Shown here: positions 13,390 to 24,262 of the stretch, one piece after another
Layout: every line of letters starts with the position of its first letter
How positions within the stretch are numbered: the first letter of the stretch is position 1
Source: Glossina fuscipes
Taxonomy: Eukaryota; Arthropoda; Insecta; Diptera; Glossinidae
Length of the DNA: 64,000 bases
Direction: 5' to 3'
Assembly: GCF_014805625.2 (NCBI RefSeq)
Contig: NW_023998491.1
Location: forward strand, 3,787 to 67,786
The notes under the pieces: model-generated
Databases searched by the model: none
The model's input: only the letters and a program-made list of their open reading frames with translations
What the model was told of the DNA's origin: nothing
Position numbers and translations under genes: made by a program

Positions 13390-14090
13390 TATGACCATCG
13401 CGGAAAGCTGAGGAGTACATTCACTTTATTAAAACGTTTGCAACGTCAAGCAAGAAGCATCAGAGACCTCGCAAAGTGTTTATATGCCTGATTCTGAATC
13501 GATTTAAGCATGTATGTCTGTCCGTCTGTGCGCCTGTTGTAAACATTCTCCTGACCGCAAAAATGAAGCCATCGACTTCAAATTTGACAGATTCTTGCAC
13601 ACAGATTGGTATTAAAAATGGGCCAAATCAGTCGAAGGACACGCTCCCGGTGGCACGCAAACTGAGAAAGCCCCTGTTTTTCAAGAGGAACAAAGAAATT
13701 GTTTTTTTGCTCATTACTCATAAACTATAGCATATAACTGTACAGAAATTTAAAACTCATAATATATATACATTGTTGGCCAGTTTCAAACTTGGAATGC
13801 ACCTATCTGTCTGTTCGTCTGTCCATCTATCCGTCTGCGTACCTATGTAGTATCTGTGATAAGCATTTGAACTTTGAAAGTGATCTAAACTTTTCAAAGG
13901 ACCCGTCTACAACGCCCACGTACCTATAGGAGAAAACTTTTTATTTTTACAATAAAAAAATCAGCCTCGCCCGCTCCTTACTATAGAGAATGAAAATTTA
14001 TTTCTTTTACTTTTTTCGTCTTTTTACGATAACTGTGATGGATATAAAAGATTCGGTCACGACCGAATACAATTTTCTTACTTGTTGTAT
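13390..14090 (+). repeat. Family A dispersed repeat, near full-length reference copy
   Basis: A non-coding element of about 700 bp. It has a first GTCY tract (TGTCTGTCCGTCTGTG, about 13513) followed by TGTAAACATTCTCCTGACCGC, a middle block, a second GTCY tract (about 13800-13840), and the 3' end GATGGATATAAAAG. The end carries a perfect hairpin, ATTCGGTCACGACCGAAT (14051-14068), and then CTTACTTG. In other copies the 5' end reads TATACCCATCAC, the inverse of the 3' GTGATGGGTATA. Sub-terminal inverted repeats plus a terminal 3' hairpin are features of DINE-1/Helentron non-autonomous elements. That assignment is an inference. Confidence 0.7.
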
Positions 14091-14574
14091 TTGCCCACCT
14101 TACGCTAACCTGTCATAGCGACTGTCATCAATCTCATATAAGGCTTTCACATAATTTGACATATTTTGAAAAATTAATGCAAGCAACAAATTTTGTTGTA
14201 CATAATGGTGGAGATAGACAGCAATTGCCCACATGATACGCTATTCAGAAGATATTGCTGTCCGAGGTTGACATCATGAGCCTCTGACAAAACACACGAC
14301 TTAATAGAGAAACCGAAAAAAAGATCCGAAGAAAGATCTGAAGTCCCAACTTAGCGGAGTAATTTCCTAAGCCGAAATATTATTTTGTATTGGCTTTTAT
14401 TTTAAGATACTAAAAAGTAGAGCGTGTTGCCGTAAAAACGTAAGAACGTTTGTAAGAGAAGCTGGTAAAAGAATGGTGTCATTCAATTCAAATTTCCCGC
14501 ATTCAGTCAGTACATCAAAATACTGCTACCTTTCGGGTATCTTTACCGAAAAATGTGAAAAACTGAAAATGTCT

Positions 14575-15435
14575 ATTACCTATCACCGACGGATTAGGTG
14601 TATATTTACTTTGTCAGAACGTTTGCAACGCCCACGAGAAAGCATCGGAGAACCTACAAAGTACATATATCCTTGATCAGCATCAAAATCTAAATCGATT
14701 TAAGCATGTCCGTCTGTCCGTCTCTCCGTCTATATGTCTCTCGATCTGTCTAATGTCTGTTGTAAGCATTCTCTTGGTCGCAAAAATAGAGCTATCGACT
14801 TCAAATTTGGCAAAAACATTGGAAGTTCTTACCCGCAGATTGGCATTGAAAATGAGCCAAATTAGTCGAATGACTCGACCATAGCTCCACGTAAACTGAA
14901 CACACCTGCGCTTTTCAAACGGAATAAAAAATTGGGTATTTGCTCATTACCCATAAACTATAACATGTAAATTTATAAAATTTCAACCATATACTCTACG
15001 GGCGATGTTCTAGTATTTCTACAAAAACGGAAAAAATCAGACACGTTCACCTAATTTTGTAGTGAGTCATAACTTCATTTTTTTTCAAAACCTTCATAAT
15101 GCATAGAAGCAAGCTTCAAACACCCCGTAAAGTATCTAAATTCTTGCCTAGTTCCAAATTCGAAATCCACCTAAATACGTCTGCCCGTTCATCAGTCCAT
15201 GTGTCCGTCTGCACAACTGTGCGGTGTCTGTTCTCTCGTTCGCAAAAATGAAGACAAACGTGCCAAAGGGATTGAAAATCACCCGAAGTTATCAAAGAAC
15301 GAACCTACAATGCCTACACGCCTGTGAAAAACTTTGTTTTCTGTGTTATTCGCTAAAATCCACTTGACATTAAAGAACATGAAAATTTAGCTATCTTCCA
15401 TTATTTTAGGTTCGCGATGGTGGGTCGCGGGTGAA
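14575..15435 (+). repeat. Family A dispersed repeat, near full length
   Basis: It starts at ATTACCTATCACCGACGG and carries GTCCGTCTGTCCGTCTCTCC near 14708 and a second tract near 15180-15210. It contains the GAAACATTGG-like and AAGCAAGCTTCAAA blocks, and ends in a decayed hairpin zone (GTCGCGGGTGAATACAATTTC). It is directly followed by an inverted partial copy. Confidence 0.7.
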
Positions 15436-15439
15436 TACA

Positions 15440-15662
15440 ATTTCTCTTCAAGTTTCATTCTTGCGATCGAGGGAATGTTTATAGCAGACATTATACAAAC
15501 TGAAAGACCCGTAGAAGGGCAGACGGATAGACGGACGTCATTAAATCAATTCAGAATTTGATGCTGATCAAGAATGTATACACTTTGTGAGGTCTCTGAT
15601 GCTTTTGTCTCGGCACTGCAAGCGTTTTAACGAACACCCCATTCTTCGGTGATGGGTATAAA
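15440..15662 (-). repeat. Family A dispersed repeat, inverted 5' fragment
   Basis: The reverse-complement blocks are TCTTGCGATCGAGGGAATG, a GGGCAGACGGATAGACGGACG tract near 15518, AATTCAGAATTTGATGCTGATCA, and the terminal CATTCTTCGGTGATGGGTAT. Together with the preceding plus-orientation copy it makes a head-to-head pair, only about 600 bp upstream of the FMRFa coding exon. Confidence 0.65.
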
Positions 15663-16227
15663 AATGTGGGCTGTCTTGGTGAACTATCTTCACTTCGGTA
15701 AATAGTTGGTTATTTCTTCTCTTTTATTAATATTTGATGATAACTACTAGTACGACCCTTTTTTGGGTAAAGCAAATGTGATGACCTAATTAATATATGC
15801 CAAACCCTCGAATAATGGTTACACAAGACGCCATTTCCACATCTTACTTTGCTGAAGCAGTGCTTTACTTGTGGGGCCATAAAGTAAATTTAGTTAAATT
15901 TCATATCTTGTGATACAAAATTTTTTCTTAATTCAAACTCAAACTCTCCTTGCCCTTCGACCTGTCACGTACGTGTTAAAAATTAAGTGTTTTTTTTCTC
16001 AAAGTAATCTTATTTTCCTCATGCGCGTAATACTTTAATGTAACAAAATTATCATCAGTCGCTTGATTGTTCATGGGAGGATTTCGTGGAAATTCTTAAG
16101 CAGCAATTTATGAATTTCGCTAATAAAGACCTTAAAAATGAATGTATCTTCTTCTTTTCTTTTTTTTTTTTTTTTTGGTTACTTTCAAGAGATGAATAAC
16201 TTAAAATGTCAACAGCTTGTTTTTCAG

Positions 16228-17459
16228 TATCTTCTACTATTGCCCGCAACGGATAAACGGATAAAATGTTACCTCTAATTGTTTACTTGTTGGCTTTACA
16301 ACATTTGCATACGTCAGCGCTGAGCAAAATATTGCTATCATCTGATTATAGTTTAAACAATTTAAATGAAGATTTCGATAAATCTATGCGCAGCAATGAT
16401 CATGCGGTGACACCTACCACCTACGAGCCTTTACTCCAAGATATTATCGAAAATGTACCTTTTGTGCAGAGCTATCCGGATGAGACTGCCTTACAATTTC
16501 CAGAACAGATATCATCGGTAAATATTGATTACGGGAAGAATATTATCGTTTTAAAGTTCAGTAAGAAACCGAGAAAATTATCATTAAATAAAGAAGAACA
16601 AGAGAAACGTAAATCATTTCATGAGAATTTTATGCGCTTTGGTAAGAGAGCTTACGAATATCTCCCTACTATGAATGATTTTATTGGTCATTATTATGAA
16701 GAGTTGCCGGGAGAGCGTTACGATCGGGCTCGTGAAACTGTACGAGATTTGCGCGGTGATAATTTTATGCGTTTCGGTCGGAATGATAATCAATGCGGCA
16801 AAGCCGATTGCCGCGTTACTGAGGATTTTATGCGTTTCGGTCGCAGCAATGGTGGCAGTGTAGATTTTATGCGTTTGGGCCGCCGAAGTGGGGAAGATTT
16901 TATGAGATTTGGCCGCAATTCGGGTAATCAAGATTTCATGAGATTTGGTCGAAATTCGGGTAATCAAGATTTCATGAGATTTGGCCGTAATCCTGGAAAT
17001 CAAAATTTCATGAGATTTGGTCGCTCATCTCCCGATCAACATTTTATACGATCGAGCCGTAATAGTGATTTTATGAGATTTGGTCGCAGCTCCTCTAGTC
17101 CGGACTTTATGAGATTTGGTCGCAATGCTTTCGATTTGAAAATGAAAGAAGGAAAACGTTCTGACAATTTTATGCGTTTTGGACGTGCATCGAATGAGAA
17201 TTTTGTGCGTTTTGGTAAGCGGAAAACCGAAACTAAGGAACAACTTATCTCTGCTCCATCTGACTTGAATAAAAAAGCATCGAATGACACCGTCATTGAA
17301 ACAAATTCCGAGGATAAAACTCTAAAAACGAATTTTGATAACAATCAGGAACTACTTAACGATAATGAGAACTTAATGAATTTCGAATTAAATAACAATA
17401 TTCTGGCCGATGATAAGGATACATTAAACGCGGACTACGTTTTAAAAGTTTCCGAATAA
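16228..17459 (+). CDS. FMRFa: FMRFamide neuropeptide precursor (CDS 16266-17459)
   Basis: A secreted prohormone of 397 residues, cut into amidated RFamide peptides that modulate muscle and neurons. Residues 1-19 form a hydrophobic signal peptide. Residues 117-318 hold twelve F-x-R-[F/L]-Gly units: ten FMRFG, one FMRLG (201-205) and one FVRFG (313-317). Nearly all are followed by single Arg, and by Lys-Arg at the first and last; the Gly is the amide donor. Three near-identical 12-residue units at 218-253 suggest recent 36-bp tandem duplication. SDNFMRF (299-305), preceded by Lys-Arg, matches a Drosophila FMRFa peptide exactly as I recall it. Residues 320-397 are an acidic Asn/Asp/Glu-rich tail. 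A splice acceptor (TTGTTTTTCAG, ending 16227) lies 38 bases before the ATG, as in Drosophila, where a non-coding first exon precedes one coding exon. A polyadenylation signal AATAAA is at 17481. Identity is near certain. Confidence 0.97.
17025..17060 (+). other. Degenerate FMRFamide repeat unit
   Basis: Residues 254-265 of the precursor read SSPDQHFIRSSR, in register with its neighbours. The Phe-Ile-Arg core ends in Ser-Ser-Arg instead of Phe-Gly-Arg. Without Gly the peptide cannot be amidated. Drosophila FMRFa, from memory, encodes a divergent SAPQDFVRS unit that ends in Ser and still has Gly, so this may be its orthologue with the Gly lost. Confidence 0.75.
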
Positions 17460-17984
17460 ATTATTTTTTAAAATTATGTAAATAAATGAATGTAAACTTT
17501 TATTAGTATTCAAGTATGCAGAATTGGTGCCACACAATTTTTATCTATACACCGTATTTAAAAGTTATACTATATTTTGTATACATCTCTACTAAGTAAA
17601 TTTATAAGTTTAAGTGTGCTTTTGTTTTGTTTTGTTTTTTTTTTTTTTTACTAAGGCTGCATATTAAGTTTATTATGTCTTACGACGCAATCGAATGGTA
17701 TACGAAAAAGAAAATTTTTCTTTTAAATTATATATAAATTTTATCAAACAGAAGAAATATTTTAATAAAGGAATATGAAAACCTTTGAAAAGGTGAAACA
17801 TTATTTTCAATAATACATCAAATATTGACCTACATAAATAGAAGAAAAGGTAAGTTAACCGGGATACCCATAATACAAAATCAGTGTTAGTTGATAAAAT
17901 TTACTAATGTCAACAAATACGTTCGTTTATTGAGAGCCCAGAGAGAGCTTTCTATCAAGGCGAAGTTCACACTTTCATCGTTCT

Positions 17985-18775
17985 TATACCCATCACCGAA
18001 GGACGATGATTTTGTCAAAACTTTGGCAACGACCAGAACGAAGCATCGAAGATGCCACAAACTGTATATATTCTTGATGTAGTGTGTATGTCTGCCCGTT
18101 TGTCCATCGGTCTGCCTGCGTAATGTCTGTTGTAAACATTCTTCTGTTCGCAAAAATAAAGCTATCAACATCAACTTCGGCAGAAACATCGGAAGTTCTT
18201 ACACGCAGATTAGTATTGAAAATGAGCCAAATTGGTCGAAGGACACTTCCACAGCTTCACGTAAACTGAGAAAATCTCTGTTTTGCAAATGAAAAAAAAT
18301 TGGTTTTATGGGCGATTCTATAGCAAAAACGGAAAAAATTGACCATCCCTACCCAATATTACAGTGTCTCAAAATTGAATAATTTTTTCAATACCTTTAT
18401 AACGTGCAGAAACAAGCTTCAAAAACCCCATAAAGTAAACCAATTCTGGACCAGTTTCAAGTTTTGAATGCACCTAAACATGTCCGCCTGTTCGTCTGTC
18501 CACATGTCTGTTTGCGCAACTTTGTAGCATTTGTGAGAAAAATTCTCCATTTAAAAAAATGAAGATTGCTTACAAATTTGCAAAAGAATTTCGATTTGAC
18601 CTAAAGTTTTCAAAAGACATGCCTACGTCAAAAACTTTTAATTTGAAAATAGAAGAAATCAAATGCGCCCACTCTATATTATCGAGCATGAAAATTTTGG
18701 TCTTTTACTTTTTTTAGGGTAAACGGTAATGGGTACAATAGATTCGGTCCCGACCGTGTTTAAGTTTCTTACTAG
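17985..18775 (+). repeat. Family A dispersed repeat, full length
   Basis: The 5' end TTATACCCATCACCGAAGGA (17987) is complementary in its first part to the 3' GTAATGGGTACAATAG, giving sub-terminal inverted repeats. GTCY-type tracts occur near 18090-18115 and 18480-18515. The 3' hairpin CGGTCCCGACCG lies near 18744, and the copy ends in CTTACTAG. An inverted family B copy begins right after it. Confidence 0.75.
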
Positions 18776-19030
18776 TTTTCCATATAACGACTTTTCACAA
18801 TAAGACGTTATACGGGGAAAGGTCAAAATAGCGTTCATCCTTGGATCATATCATGTCAGTCTAACAAATTTCATCAAAGTATTTCTAAAATGCGACTTGT
18901 TGCTTGAACAATAAAATTACATTAAATGAACAGACGAACAGACAGGTTACGGATCTACATCGATCGGTATAACAACGCTGGGTCTATCTTAAATTCTTCT
19001 ATATGTTAAATATGTCCGCACTAGCTTAAC
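18776..19030 (-). repeat. Family B dispersed repeat
   Basis: The blocks in order are CCATATAACGACTTTTCACAA, GGTCAAAATAGCGTTCATCC, ACAAATTTCATCAAAGTATT, a GAACAGACGAACAGACAGG tract near 18930, GATCGGTATAACAACGCTGG and ATGTCCGCACTAGC. They match the block order of copies at 44.2 and 45.4 kb. Confidence 0.65.
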
Positions 19031-19894
19031 GTATCTTGCAGCAAAATTGTAAGGTATAAATATTTTTTCCTATTAAAATTGGGACTTTCTACCCTGTTTC
19101 TCAGTAAACATAGCAAGTATGCCCATCTGTTTGTTCCGCATCGTAACTAGTAGAAGTTACGAGTGCGAAGTCATCAGGTATTTTTTTTTTAACCCATCAT
19201 CTCTTCAGGGATTTATAATAATACTGTTTTCTTAATACCAAGCTGAGAGTGTCATTGTGACTATTGCATCGGAATTGAAAATCTCGATAGTTAAGATTTG
19301 TATTTAATTCGGTATAAACGGCGTGAAATTGGATTTATTAAAATTAAGCATCTCGCTTCATCGTCGACTTTTACGATATATTATCAACAGCTAACAGCCC
19401 TGTCTTTGAATGGGAAGAGAAAGAGAGAGCTAAAGCACTCACTAAACTAACATTTTAATCAGTCAAAAGTTGCTTGTGGCTCTTATTAAATTGCATAAAT
19501 TTTCATTTTAATTCGATTTTCGTTAATATTAAAATTAATTTAAAACATAATAAATTTTATTATAATATTTAGTTATTTCTAAGGTGAGATATGCATGAAA
19601 TATGAAAATTCAAGAAAGTCCAAAGTTCATAGCCTAATGTCTGGTTAATGTGTTTATTTTCATCTGATATGTGAAACAAATTCTCTAAAACTAGTGAAGC
19701 AAAGCAAAAAAGCTAAACAAAAAAAAAGAAAGAAAAAAGATTCAAATATGCAATGAATTAGAAATTAGTTATCTTCTTCAAACTAATTCAGAGTATTTCA
19801 AAAGTTATTACATTTAAGTGAAGATTTCATGCTCAGCGGACAGCGAGCAAAGGTGTATTTAAGCCACATATTAAACTAATCAACTAAGGATACG

Positions 19895-22800
19895 ATGTCA
19901 GCTTTAATGAAAGTTGCTAGAGGTATGTAATGTGTAATCTTGAAGAATGTTTGACAAACAATATTATTGTATACCTTAGAATTGTTGCTATTTGTTTTGT
20001 TTGTTACATAATCGAATTTGTTATTATTGCTTTTTGTATACTTTATTGTGGGTAATTAAAATAAATTTTTTTTTTTTTTTAAATATTTGTTACTTTTCTG
20101 TAGTAGATTTTTATTAAGTCGCGTTTTTTCCTACTCTTTTGCTATTTTTTTTTTCTTTGTTGTTTGTAAAAAGACTTTTTCTTATCAGTACCTAAGTCCA
20201 AAATATGTTCATGTATTCATGTATTATATATAATAAGGAAAAAGCACGAAAGCTGGTATAATAATAATAAGAGGAAGTAAACATAAAATAATACTTCCAA
20301 ACGGCCGAGGTATTGAATATGTAACTGACAGAACTTAACGCAAATCAAACCACGTATGACACGTCGACGTAAAAAAAGGCAATAAATGTTCAATACGGAT
20401 GCTTGCAGATGCATACATCATATAGACTAAACTTTAGATTCTTAGTATTATAAAACAATGATAACAACTGAGAAAATTGTATTCGATCGTAACAGAATCT
20501 TTTATATCTGTCATTATGATCCTAAAAAATAGAAAAAGACATAAATGTTCATTTTCTATAATATTGGGTGGGCTGGGGTGATTTTTTCTTTTTTAAAATA
20601 AAAGTGGAAATTTATATGGTGCAAGTGTTGTACTTTATAAGTAAAAAGCAAAAAACACAGAAGACAAAGGTGTTCACAGTTTTTGTTATATAGAAATGTG
20701 GGCATTGTAGGCGTGTCCTTTGAAAAGTTTGGATCATTTTCAAATTCTATTGAAACTTTGTAGGCAAACTGGATAATATTCACCACAGATACTACACTAT
20801 TACACAGACAGACATATGCACATGCTTAGGTACATCCCGAATTTTAAATTGGCCAAAAACTTATACACTTTATGCGGTTTTTCAAGCTTACCTGGATAAT
20901 TTCTACAGTAGTGTTGAACTGCCTGATAAGGAAAAAATATGCCCGTCCCATCCAAGCTTTCCAAGTTCATTTAGTATGCCACCGACTTTCGTTGAGGGTA
21001 TTAAAAATATTTTTATTGTAACGATGTTTGCCGTGTATGGAGAAGACCGCGTTTTGCAGCGACGTTCTAAGATCGCCTCTTTGGAAATAAAGTTGCTATA
21101 GACTTAACATAGAGGAACTCAGGGACAAGTAGATCGCAATTTTATATTGATCAGTATAGATCTTGTGAAATGCATAAGTTAACTGACTTGCCTTATGAAC
21201 TTACTCTTTTTATATGTATGTATTAACGTTCCTTCGCGAGTAAGAAAAGAAAAGAAATTAATTTGGGCTTACAGGATAAAGCATTGAGTTTGAGATTTTT
21301 AAATTTGTTTGTAAGCTCTTAAAAACCATCATCTGCACATCAACATTCGCATAAGTATTTAATTCATATAAATATTTATTAGAGTACTTTAAAAAAAACT
21401 ACTTTTTTCAGTTAATAAACTCTTTACTCCCATCATTGTACGTAGTGCTTCCGATTCGGTTAAGTATCCAAAGATAACAACACATTATACAATACATCCG
21501 CGGGACAACGATGAACGATGGAAAGGTATGTGATTACTATACAGATAATAAACTGTAAGTAAAGTTTGTTACTAAAGCTCTTCTTTTTGCCTAGGTGTCA
21601 ATATGGAACGGTTTATAGACGAAGTAGATGTGGTAATTGTGGGCGGTGGACCTGCAGGAATGTCCGCTGCTATTCGTGCCAAACAATTAGCTGCAGAGCA
21701 GCAAAAAGAAATACGCGTATGTGTAGTGGAAAAGGCAGCCGAAGTGGGCGGTCATATATTGTCGGGTGCCGTAGTAGATCCAGTATCAATTAATGAATTG
21801 TTTCCTAATTGGAAAGAAATGGGTGCTCCCTTAAATACCCCAGTGACAAAGGATTCTTTTTCATACCTAACTGATGCTGGACGTATATCAATACCTATAT
21901 TTAAAGGGTGGCCTATGGATAATCATGGCAACTACGTGGTACGTTTAGGCCATTTGGTTAAGTGGTTGGGCGAACAAGCCGAAGCTTTGGGGGTTGAAAT
22001 CTATCCAGGTTGTGCTGCCGCAGAGGTTCTCTTCCATAAAGATGGCAGTGTTAAGGGTGTAGCCACGAATGATGTGGGCATAGCCAAGGACGGTTCACCA
22101 AAAGATACCTTTGCGCGAGGAATGGAGTTACATGCTAAAACTACCATATTTGCGGAGGGATGTCGCGGCCATTTAACTAAACAAATTATGCGACAATTTA
22201 ATTTGAACGAAGGCAGCCAACACCAAACGTATGGCATAGGATTAAAAGAAGTTTGGGAGATACAACCGGAAAAACATCAGTAGGTTTTAGAAAATAATAA
22301 AAATGCATGACTATTCTTAATACTCTTATACCCACTTTAGACCTGGTTTAGTGGAGCACACAATAGGTTGGCCTTTGGATAAATCAACCTACGGTGGTTC
22401 GTTTCTGTATCACCTCAACGAACCAACGCCTACTATAGCCGTAGGTTTTGTGGTTGGATTGGACTATCAGAATCCATGGCTTAGTCCATTCCAAGAATTC
22501 CAACGCTTTAAAACGCATCCTAAAGTACGAGAAGTATTCGAAGGCGCCAACCGTATAGCTTATGGAGCCAGAGCTATTAATGAGGGCGGCTTTCAAAGTT
22601 TGCCCTCGAAGTTAACTTTCCCAGGGGGCTGTTTGGTGGGCTGCAGTGCCGGTTTTCTAAATGTACCTAAAATCAAAGGTTCTCACTATGCTATGAAGAG
22701 CGGTAAGTAATGTACTGAAAGCTCTATACATATTTGCGAGTGTTGTTAATGCTTGTGATATAGGTATGTTGGCTGCTGAAAGTGCTTTGGAATCTATAAT

Positions 22801-23367
22801 GGGGGAAAAACAAGAAACTACCGGTTATGAACCGAAATCTTATCCAGACAAGTAAAGCGGCTTAATTATCTAAAATACCAATGCCGTTTTAAAAAAATTT
22901 ATTTTATTTTATTTAGGATTAAAAACTCATTCATATGGAAGGATTTATATAAAGTGCGGAACGTGCGGCCGTCTTTCCACAATCCTTTAGGCCTATATGG
23001 CGGTATGATGTTAAGTGGCATCTCAATAATCTTGGGTGGCCGTGAACCTTGGACATTAAAGCACGCCGGTCTCGATAATCAGTCTCTAAAACTTGCTAGT
23101 CAATGCCCGCAAATCGTTTATCCCAAACCAGATAACAAAATTTCTTTTGATCTTTTGTCTTCGGTCGCTTTAACTGGCACGAATCATGAAGGTGACCAAC
23201 CTGCACATCTCACTCTTCATAGCGATCGCACGCCAATAGACCATAATTGGGCCTTGTACGAAGGACCTGAACAACGTTTTTGTCCCGCGGGAGTTTACGA
23301 ATATGTGCCGAACGATGAGGGCGGCAATATGAAATTACAGATAAATGCTCAAAATTGCATCCATTGC
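19895..23367 (+). CDS. Etf-QO: Electron-transfer flavoprotein-ubiquinone oxidoreductase, 3' end in gap
   Basis: An inner mitochondrial membrane flavoprotein that takes electrons from ETF (beta-oxidation, amino-acid and choline breakdown) and passes them to ubiquinone. Coding exons by splice sites and protein continuity: 19895-19922, 21412-21525, 21595-22279, 22341-22702, 22764-22851 and 22917-23367. They give 576 residues before the gap. Exon 1 has only nine codons plus one base and a GTATGT donor. The first 23 residues are basic with no acid, like a mitochondrial targeting sequence. VIVGGGPAG (61-69) is the FAD Rossmann motif. The bound 4Fe-4S cluster is supported by Cys548 (RFCPAGVYE) and by Cys573 and Cys576 (NCIHC). 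The fourth ligand and about 25 more residues fall in the 100-N gap. One extra Ser near residue 365 (SLPSKLTF) compared with the human protein as I remember it. First intron 1.5 kb, the rest 61-86 bp. Confidence 0.95.
20450..21006 (-). repeat. Family A dispersed repeat inside Etf-QO intron 1
   Basis: An inverted copy: hairpin-side end GAAAATTGTATTCGATCGTAACAG, the block GTGGGCATTGTAGGCGTGTCC (20697-20717), a CACAGACAGACATATGC tract near 20804, and the other end CACCGACTTTCGTTGAGGGTAT. It accounts for over a third of the 1.5-kb first intron and for the only open frames there. Confidence 0.65.
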
Positions 23368-23467
23368 NNNNNNNNNNNNNNNNNNNNNNNNNNNNNNNNN
23401 NNNNNNNNNNNNNNNNNNNNNNNNNNNNNNNNNNNNNNNNNNNNNNNNNNNNNNNNNNNNNNNNNNN
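23368..23467. other. Assembly gap of 100 N
   Basis: Exactly 100 N, the conventional unknown-length placeholder. It interrupts the last Etf-QO exon directly after the second Cys of the C-x-x-C pair. Sequence right of the gap (GTATGTG...) shows no continuation of the protein, so the true missing sequence contains the stop codon and at least about 75 coding bases. Confidence 0.98.
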
Positions 23468-24176
23468 GTATGTGAATTGTTTCTTTATTGTTAGACACAG
23501 AGACATGTAATGTCTATAGAAATCATTGATGCCTTAAACGAATTTTTGTATGATTGCATTTCCTTTAGTTTAATGTAAAGCAAATTTATAATTAATTAGA
23601 ATTTTTAATTTTTCCTTTTTTTTGTTGTATGATATTAAGAAAATTGTGTCCTGTAACAAAAAAAATATCCAATAATTGAAATCTACACAAATTTTGTAAA
23701 TTTCTTATATTTTATAAAAACAATTTTTTAAATAAAATTTTTCAAGATTGTAAAAAATAAGAAATGCTCTTTTCTTTATAGAATTATTAAATAATAACAG
23801 ATCGTAAGTGCTTTTAAACAAACACTTTACCCATTTTGAAGCAATAATTTATTTATATAGGAAATGGGAAAAGTTGAAAACGTTATCTTAGTCTTAAAGC
23901 CGGAAACGGTTTCTTTGTTGTTTTAAGAAAGCTGTAGAAACTGTTGCGTTCATATTTTCTGTGACCTAATCCGAACTGGAGTCATGCTCTCCTTACCTTA
24001 CAGATTACCTCATCTTGAAGGTGTTTAAGTTTCTTAGTTAAAAAGCTTGTTATTCCTAGAAATCTATCTAATGTCTTGGCTTAAACTTAATATGAATAAC
24101 ATTATACTATTGAAATACGACTCTGTTTCTACGAACTTCAACTACAACTCTGTTTTTTTAAATATTTTCTTTGTTA

Positions 24177-24262
24177 ATAATCCAAACTCCTCTGTTGATA
24201 ATCAGAACTCCTCTGTTAATAATCGGAACTCCTCTGTTAATAATCCGAACTTATCTGTTAAC
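24177..24262 (+). repeat. 21-bp tandem repeat, about four units
   Basis: Units read AATCCAAACTCCTCTGTTGAT, with later units carrying CAG, CGG or CCG in place of CCA. The length is a multiple of three, so it keeps an open frame without implying coding. Confidence 0.8.

Larger units (their letters stand above)
1..16227. other. Intergenic spacer upstream of FMRFa
   Basis: No convincing gene is visible. Open frames here are short, lysine/phenylalanine/isoleucine-rich and often run through poly(T) or (GACA)n tracts, as expected of chance frames in AT-rich DNA. The supportable content is dispersed GTCY-containing repeats, listed separately, a small minisatellite near 10.9 kb, poly(A)/poly(T) runs (for example near 7530 and 7767) and AT microsatellites near 12165-12200. 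The untranslated first exon and promoter of FMRFa probably lie somewhere in the right part, because the fly FMRFa gene has a non-coding first exon. I cannot place them. Confidence 0.6.
17460..19860. other. FMRFa-Etf-QO spacer
   Basis: The FMRFa 3' UTR, with AATAAA at 17481 and again near 17763, is followed by repeats: a family A copy at 17985-18775 and an abutting inverted family B copy to about 19030. The remainder, about 19030-19860, is AT-rich with no gene I can support. The Etf-QO promoter and 5' UTR must lie just left of 19895. Confidence 0.6.

Noticed and set aside
16614..17344. Antisense open frames across FMRFa with repeated T-K-[ST]-H-K-I motifs
   Set aside because: They are the reverse-strand reading of the FMRFG-coding repeats. 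Regularity comes from the sense gene.
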